Shown in pieces: positions 61,182-64,000 of a stretch of 64,000 nucleotides of DNA. Source of the stretch: Thioalkalivibrio sulfidiphilus HL-EbGr7 (lineage in GTDB: Bacteria > Pseudomonadota > Gammaproteobacteria > Ectothiorhodospirales > Ectothiorhodospiraceae); contig NC_011901.1 of assembly GCF_000021985.1 (NCBI RefSeq), forward strand, positions 2,614,501 through 2,678,500, given 5' to 3'. Position 1 is the first letter of the stretch. Every line of letters starts with the position of its first letter. The notes beneath the pieces were generated by a model that was not told the origin of the DNA, made no database searches, and was given only the letters and a program-made list of their open reading frames with translations. A program made the position numbers and the translations under genes.

Positions 61182-61841
61182 TCAGGACCAGCCGTCGTTG
61201 CGGCGGCGCCAGCGGATGCGGGTCAGGATGATGCCCAGCAGGATACTGCCCACAGTGACGCCGGCACCGACCATGAACCACTCCCGCTGCTCGGTCTGTT
61301 TCACCTCGGCCAGCTCCCGCTCCAGGGTCTCGGCCCGGGTGCGCGTCTGACCCAGCAGGCCTCGCAGGCGCTCGTTGTCCTCGGCCAGCTCCAGGGGCCG
61401 GGCGGCGGCCTGGCGCAGGTTCTCCATCTCGGTGGCCAGGCGTTCCAGCTCGGACTGGGTCTGCCGCACCTGGCCCAGGGCCTCGTCACGCTCGCCGCGC
61501 AGGGCCTGGATCTGGCCCTGCAGCTCTCCCCGCTGATCGCGCAGGGTCGCGAGCTGACGCTCCACCTGGGCGAGTCGATCCCGGGCATGGGGCTGGTTGG
61601 CGAGGTTGCTGCCTTCCAGCCAGCCCTCGGTGCCCTCCTGGGTGCGGATCAGCACGTAGCCGTCCTCGTCCCGCTGCAGCACCTCCACCCGGGCGCCGCT
61701 GGGCACAAAACGCATGATGCGGTGCTGGAAGGTCTTGCCGGAACGGATGGCCACGTTGAGGTCGTCGCTGATATAGGCGGTCTCCGCGTGCAAGGCGGCG
61801 GAGAACAGGAGCAGGCAGAGCAGCAGCACAACGGACTTCAC
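61182..61841 (-). CDS. SH3-domain membrane-anchored protein (YgiM/TIGR04211 type)
   Basis: A 219-residue envelope protein. Signal peptide (VVLLLCLLLFSAALHA), bacterial SH3 domain (AYISDDLNVAIRSGKTFQHR, VLQRDEDGYVLIRTQEGTEG), a coiled coil of about 90 residues, and a C-terminal helix (EWFMVGAGVTVGSILLGIIL) followed by a basic tail. This is the layout of E. coli YgiM. GTG 61841 has GGAGG seven bases upstream. Role in cell envelope is inferred from family. Confidence 0.87.
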   Translation of the reverse strand: MKSVVLLLCLLLFSAALHAETAYISDDLNVAIRSGKTFQHRIMRFVPSGARVEVLQRDEDGYVLIRTQEGTEGWLEGSNLANQPHARDRLAQVERQLATLRDQRGELQGQIQALRGERDEALGQVRQTQSELERLATEMENLRQAAARPLELAEDNERLRGLLGQTRTRAETLERELAEVKQTEQREWFMVGAGVTVGSILLGIILTRIRWRRRNDGWS

Positions 61842-61992
61842 GCGGAGACCTCCGGCATGGACTGAGGAAAATCGCCACATTCTACGTGCCCCTGCCCGCA
61901 GGCTGCCGTGCGAAAGTCACATAACACGGCGCAACGGAACGGTTTTCAGGACTGTTACAATCGGCGCGAATCCATTCCAGAGAGTCCGCGCC

Positions 61993-62226
61993 ATGAGCAC
62001 AGACGACGATTACCGCCCGCCCCTGGCGGATTATTTCGACAGCCTGGAGCAGCGCTACGGCGAGGGCTTCAACTTCGAGAAGCTGAGCGACGAGGAACTG
62101 ACGGAACTGGAGCGTCTGGGACGCGATGCCGTGGAGCGTGACCCGAAGGTGAGCGCCGTGGAGAAACAGAACCTGGGCATGCTGCTCAGGCTGGTGAACC
62201 TGGTGCGGGAAAAGCGGGCACGCTGA
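61993..62226 (+). CDS. Small acidic conserved protein
   Basis: A 77-residue soluble, mostly helical protein: PPLADYFDSLEQRYGEGFNF, EKLSDEELTELERLGRDAVE and NLGMLLRLVNLVREKRAR. No motif recognised. It starts at ATG 61993 (weak GAGAG site upstream). A heptamer hairpin begins 14 bases after its stop. Confidence 0.68.
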   Translation: MSTDDDYRPPLADYFDSLEQRYGEGFNFEKLSDEELTELERLGRDAVERDPKVSAVEKQNLGMLLRLVNLVREKRAR

Positions 62227-62239
62227 GGCGCGATTCGGA

Positions 62240-62362
62240 ATTCAAAATTCAAGATTCAAGATTCAAGATTCAAGATTCAAGATTCAAGATTCAAGATTCA
62301 AGATTCAAAGGAAGAGACAGTGGTTGCCCTCCCTTTGAATCTTGAATTTTGAATGTTGAATT
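62240..62362. repeat. Heptamer inverted-array element, ATTCAAG family
   Basis: Ten 7-base units on the left (ATTCAAA, eight ATTCAAG, ATTCAAA; 62240-62309), a 23-base spacer, and CTTTGAAT/CTTGAAT/TTTGAAT/GTTGAAT on the right (62332-62361). Between convergent genes (61993 and ompW), so it probably ends both transcripts. The left array is longer than the right, as if recently expanded. Confidence 0.92.
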
Positions 62363-62368
62363 GGCCTT

Positions 62369-63025
62369 TTAGAAGCGCAGACCGCCGCCGACCATCAGGA
62401 CCCAGGGGTCGATGTCCACGTCGACCTTGACGGTATCGGCGCCAGCGCGAATGGTCGCGGTGGTGTCGATCGCGATGTAGTAGGCACTGGCGCCCACGAA
62501 CCAGCGATCGTTCACATCAAAATCCATCCCTGCCTGCAAGGCCCAGCCCCAGGAGTCCTTGAGGCTCACGTCCGCACCCGCGAAGTTACCTTTGCCTTTT
62601 TCGTCGAAGAAGGTGGTGTAGTTGATGCCCGCACCCACATAGGGACGCCACTGACCGAAGTCCGAGAAGTGATACTGCAGAGACACGGTGGGCGGCAGGT
62701 GCTTGATGGTGGCAATAGTACCCTCCCCCTGCAAACTCCCCTTGCCCTTCACGTCATGGGAAAACGGGGTGGCCGCGAGCACCTCGACACCCAGGTTCGG
62801 CGTCATCATGTAGGTGAAGCTGATCCCGAGCGCAACGCCATTATCCACCTCAACCCCAGAACCCGCGATAGCAGTGCCGTTCGCGCTGACAGCCCCACTA
62901 TCATCATTGGGCATCACCCAGGTCGGCCCGAAGCGCACCAGCATATCGCCCTGATCCAGGGCCATGGCAGGGGCGGCGGAAAGGGCCAGGCAGCCGGCGG
63001 CTGCGAACGCTTGCCATTTTTTCAT
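62369..63025 (-). CDS. ompW: OmpW-family outer membrane protein
   Basis: A 218-residue outer-membrane beta-barrel. The signal peptide (AFAAAGCLALSAAPAMA) is followed by the OmpW pattern: GDMLVRFGPTWVMPNDDSG, ALGISFTYMMTPNLGVEVLA, WRPYVGAGINYTTFFDEK and the barrel end DPWVLMVGGGLRF. OmpW forms a narrow hydrophobic channel. GGGGAGA lies before ATG 63025. Confidence 0.93.
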   Translation of the reverse strand: MKKWQAFAAAGCLALSAAPAMALDQGDMLVRFGPTWVMPNDDSGAVSANGTAIAGSGVEVDNGVALGISFTYMMTPNLGVEVLAATPFSHDVKGKGSLQGEGTIATIKHLPPTVSLQYHFSDFGQWRPYVGAGINYTTFFDEKGKGNFAGADVSLKDSWGWALQAGMDFDVNDRWFVGASAYYIAIDTTATIRAGADTVKVDVDIDPWVLMVGGGLRF

Positions 63026-63229
63026 GATTGCATCTCCCCTCTGAAGGAGTTGTTGGAATCCGTGTGCCACCGTCTTTGGCGGTGCGCATGGATTAACGCT
63101 AACCCTTCCCCGTTCACCAACAATTGATTGGGATCAAGAAACATAAGCAAAACCTGAATCGAGCCGATAAACCTTGACCCATGCACTGCTGCGCTATGCT
63201 TGAAGCAGATCACCCCGGGAGAATGCGCC

Positions 63230-63661
63230 ATGACTGACCCTCTCACCCCCGTGGGCCTCAGCCCCCAGGAGGCCCACGACCTGGTCCACGACAACCCTCG
63301 CGCCCTGCTGGTGGACGTGCGCTCCACCATGGAATTCCTGTTCGTGGGGCATCCGATGGGGGCCATCCACATCCCCTGGATGGACGAGCCGGACTGGACC
63401 ATCAACCCGCACTTCGTCACCGAGGTGCGCAAGCTGCTGCTGGGCGGGGTGTTGTGCGAAGGGCCGGAGGACTGCGCGCCGGTGGTGCTCATCTGCCGCA
63501 GCGGCAAACGCTCCAAGGAGGCCGGCCGCGCCCTGCTGGAGGCCGGTATCCGGAAGGTATTCAACGTGAACGAGGGTTTCGAGGGGGACCTGGACGAACA
63601 GCACCACCGCTCAACCAAGGGCGGCTGGCGCTATCACGGGCTGCCGTGGGAGCAGTGTTGA
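63230..63661 (+). CDS. Rhodanese-domain protein
   Basis: A 143-residue single-domain sulfurtransferase without signal peptide. The active-site loop is VLICRSGKRSKEAG with the catalytic cysteine, preceded by DVRSTMEFLFVGHPMGAIHI and followed by GIRKVFNVNEGFEGDLDEQH. The loop CRSGKR is six residues long, as in thiosulfate sulfurtransferases. GGGAGA precedes ATG 63230. The substrate is unknown; sulfur relay is likely. Confidence 0.9.
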   Translation: MTDPLTPVGLSPQEAHDLVHDNPRALLVDVRSTMEFLFVGHPMGAIHIPWMDEPDWTINPHFVTEVRKLLLGGVLCEGPEDCAPVVLICRSGKRSKEAGRALLEAGIRKVFNVNEGFEGDLDEQHHRSTKGGWRYHGLPWEQC

Positions 63662-63663
63662 TT

Positions 63664-63820
63664 GAAGGTAGAAGGGTGAATTTGGAAGTGGGAAATAAAT
63701 CAAGGCCGTTCAGCTCGCCCCAACCCTCTGCCTGAGAGTAGAGGGAGTTGGTTTAATTCACACTTCCCAATTCACACTTCGTACTTCCATTCCCACTTCC
63801 CAATTCAGCCTTCCAACTTC
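63664..63820. repeat. Heptamer inverted-array element, GAATTGGGAAGT family
   Basis: Left arm GAAGGTAGAAGGGTGAATTT then GGAAGTGGGAAATA (63664-63698); right arm TTCACACTTCCCAATTCACA through CTTCCCAATTCAGCCTTCCA (63757-63815), about twice as long. The 58-base spacer is unique. The right arm overlaps the stop codon of the 63805 gene. Confidence 0.85.
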
Positions 63821-63993
63821 AGCCCCCGACCGTTGGCCTTCTGCCGAACCAGTGCCTCAAGCTTCACCGGCACGAAGATCAGCAGCCCGTAGATCACCGC
63901 CACCAGGGCAGCGATCCAGCGCACCAGCCTGCCCGCCAGGCCCAGGGCAAACCCCAGCAGGTGCAGGGCAAGGGCTGCAAGCATGCCGAGCAC
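63805..63993 (-). CDS. Small membrane protein, possibly continuing past the window edge
   Basis: Two hydrophobic stretches (MLAALALHLLGFALGLAGRL, IAALVAVIYGLLIFVPVKLE) and the basic end RQKANGRGLKLEG. GTG 63993 or ATG 63984 may start it, but the frame is open to base 64000, so the true start may lie outside. The stop (TGA 63807-63805) is within a heptamer arm. Family not recognised. Confidence 0.55.
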   Translation of the reverse strand: MLGMLAALALHLLGFALGLAGRLVRWIAALVAVIYGLLIFVPVKLEALVRQKANGRGLKLEG

Positions 63994-64000
63994 GGCCCGG

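Noticed and set aside
62240-62310. Possible CRISPR array in the ATTCAAG units
   Set aside because: Units are 7 bases with no spacers; it is a plain tandem array with a complementary arm, and no cas genes are present.

Overview
The window is 64 kb of GC-rich bacterial chromosome from a gammaproteobacterium, most likely a member of the Chromatiales/Ectothiorhodospiraceae (a Thioalkalivibrio-like sulfur oxidiser). This placement is inferred from the mix of protein families: Mrp sodium/proton antiporter, split ergothioneine operon, DsrE-like and SoxH-like proteins, GlrK/GlrR and a PhoBR-Pit-polyphosphate block. There is no rRNA or tRNA gene in the window to confirm it, and I saw no CRISPR array.

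Layout. 1-3.3 kb: partial hyuB, sodB, argD, argF. 3.5-12.9 kb: a phosphate/polyphosphate block (ppk1, ppx, sixA, pit, a DUF47 partner, phoR, phoB) with a good Pho box in front of phoB and a possible second one before the DUF47-pit pair. 12.9-16 kb: divergent ergothioneine genes egtD and egtC-egtB. 16-28.4 kb: mixed chromosomal genes (marC, SIMPL protein, phosphatase, diguanylate cyclase, Sel1 protein, a DsbC-like protein, chemoreceptor). They are interrupted at 20.2-22.4 kb by the wreck of a Mu-like prophage that kept only its Ner/repressor immunity switch and split a PotD-like gene. 28.4-33.9 kb: thioredoxin-fold protein and the glrK-glrG-glrR operon, preceded by a gene for a secreted repeat protein that carries a sigma-54 promoter and two TGTC-N10-GACA sites. 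34-39.8 kb: small stress membrane proteins, yfaZ, a frameshifted mazG. 39.8-48.8 kb: a copper/metal island (two CopL-like proteins, cytochrome c, membrane proteins, cardiolipin synthase-like enzyme, beta-propeller, CopA-like ATPase with unusual metal-binding domains, Met-rich Spy-like protein with a VNTR). 48.9-52.6 kb: MFS transporter, OsmC protein, ArsB, CBS protein. 52.7-59 kb: the complete mrpABCDEFG operon, interrupted between mrpB and mrpC by a four-helix-bundle (23S-IVS/Avd family) gene bracketed by long inverted heptamer repeats. 59-64 kb: an OsmC gene broken by a MITE, a degenerate beta-lactamase-fold protein, SH3-domain protein, ompW, rhodanese.

The most unusual feature is the intergenic DNA. 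Arrays of degenerate 7-bp repeats, laid out as left array - short spacer - complementary right array, sit right after stop codons at many loci. Several supply the stop codon themselves. One family shares its arms with the four-helix-bundle cassette inside the mrp operon, which looks like a protein-coding parent with coding-free relatives. REP-like elements of three families, larger nested palindromes and a 262-bp MITE add to this. No transposase or RAYT gene is visible in the window.

Two genes (phoB near its 3' end, mazG near its 5' end) carry single-base frameshifts in G/C runs. These may be real or may be sequencing errors.
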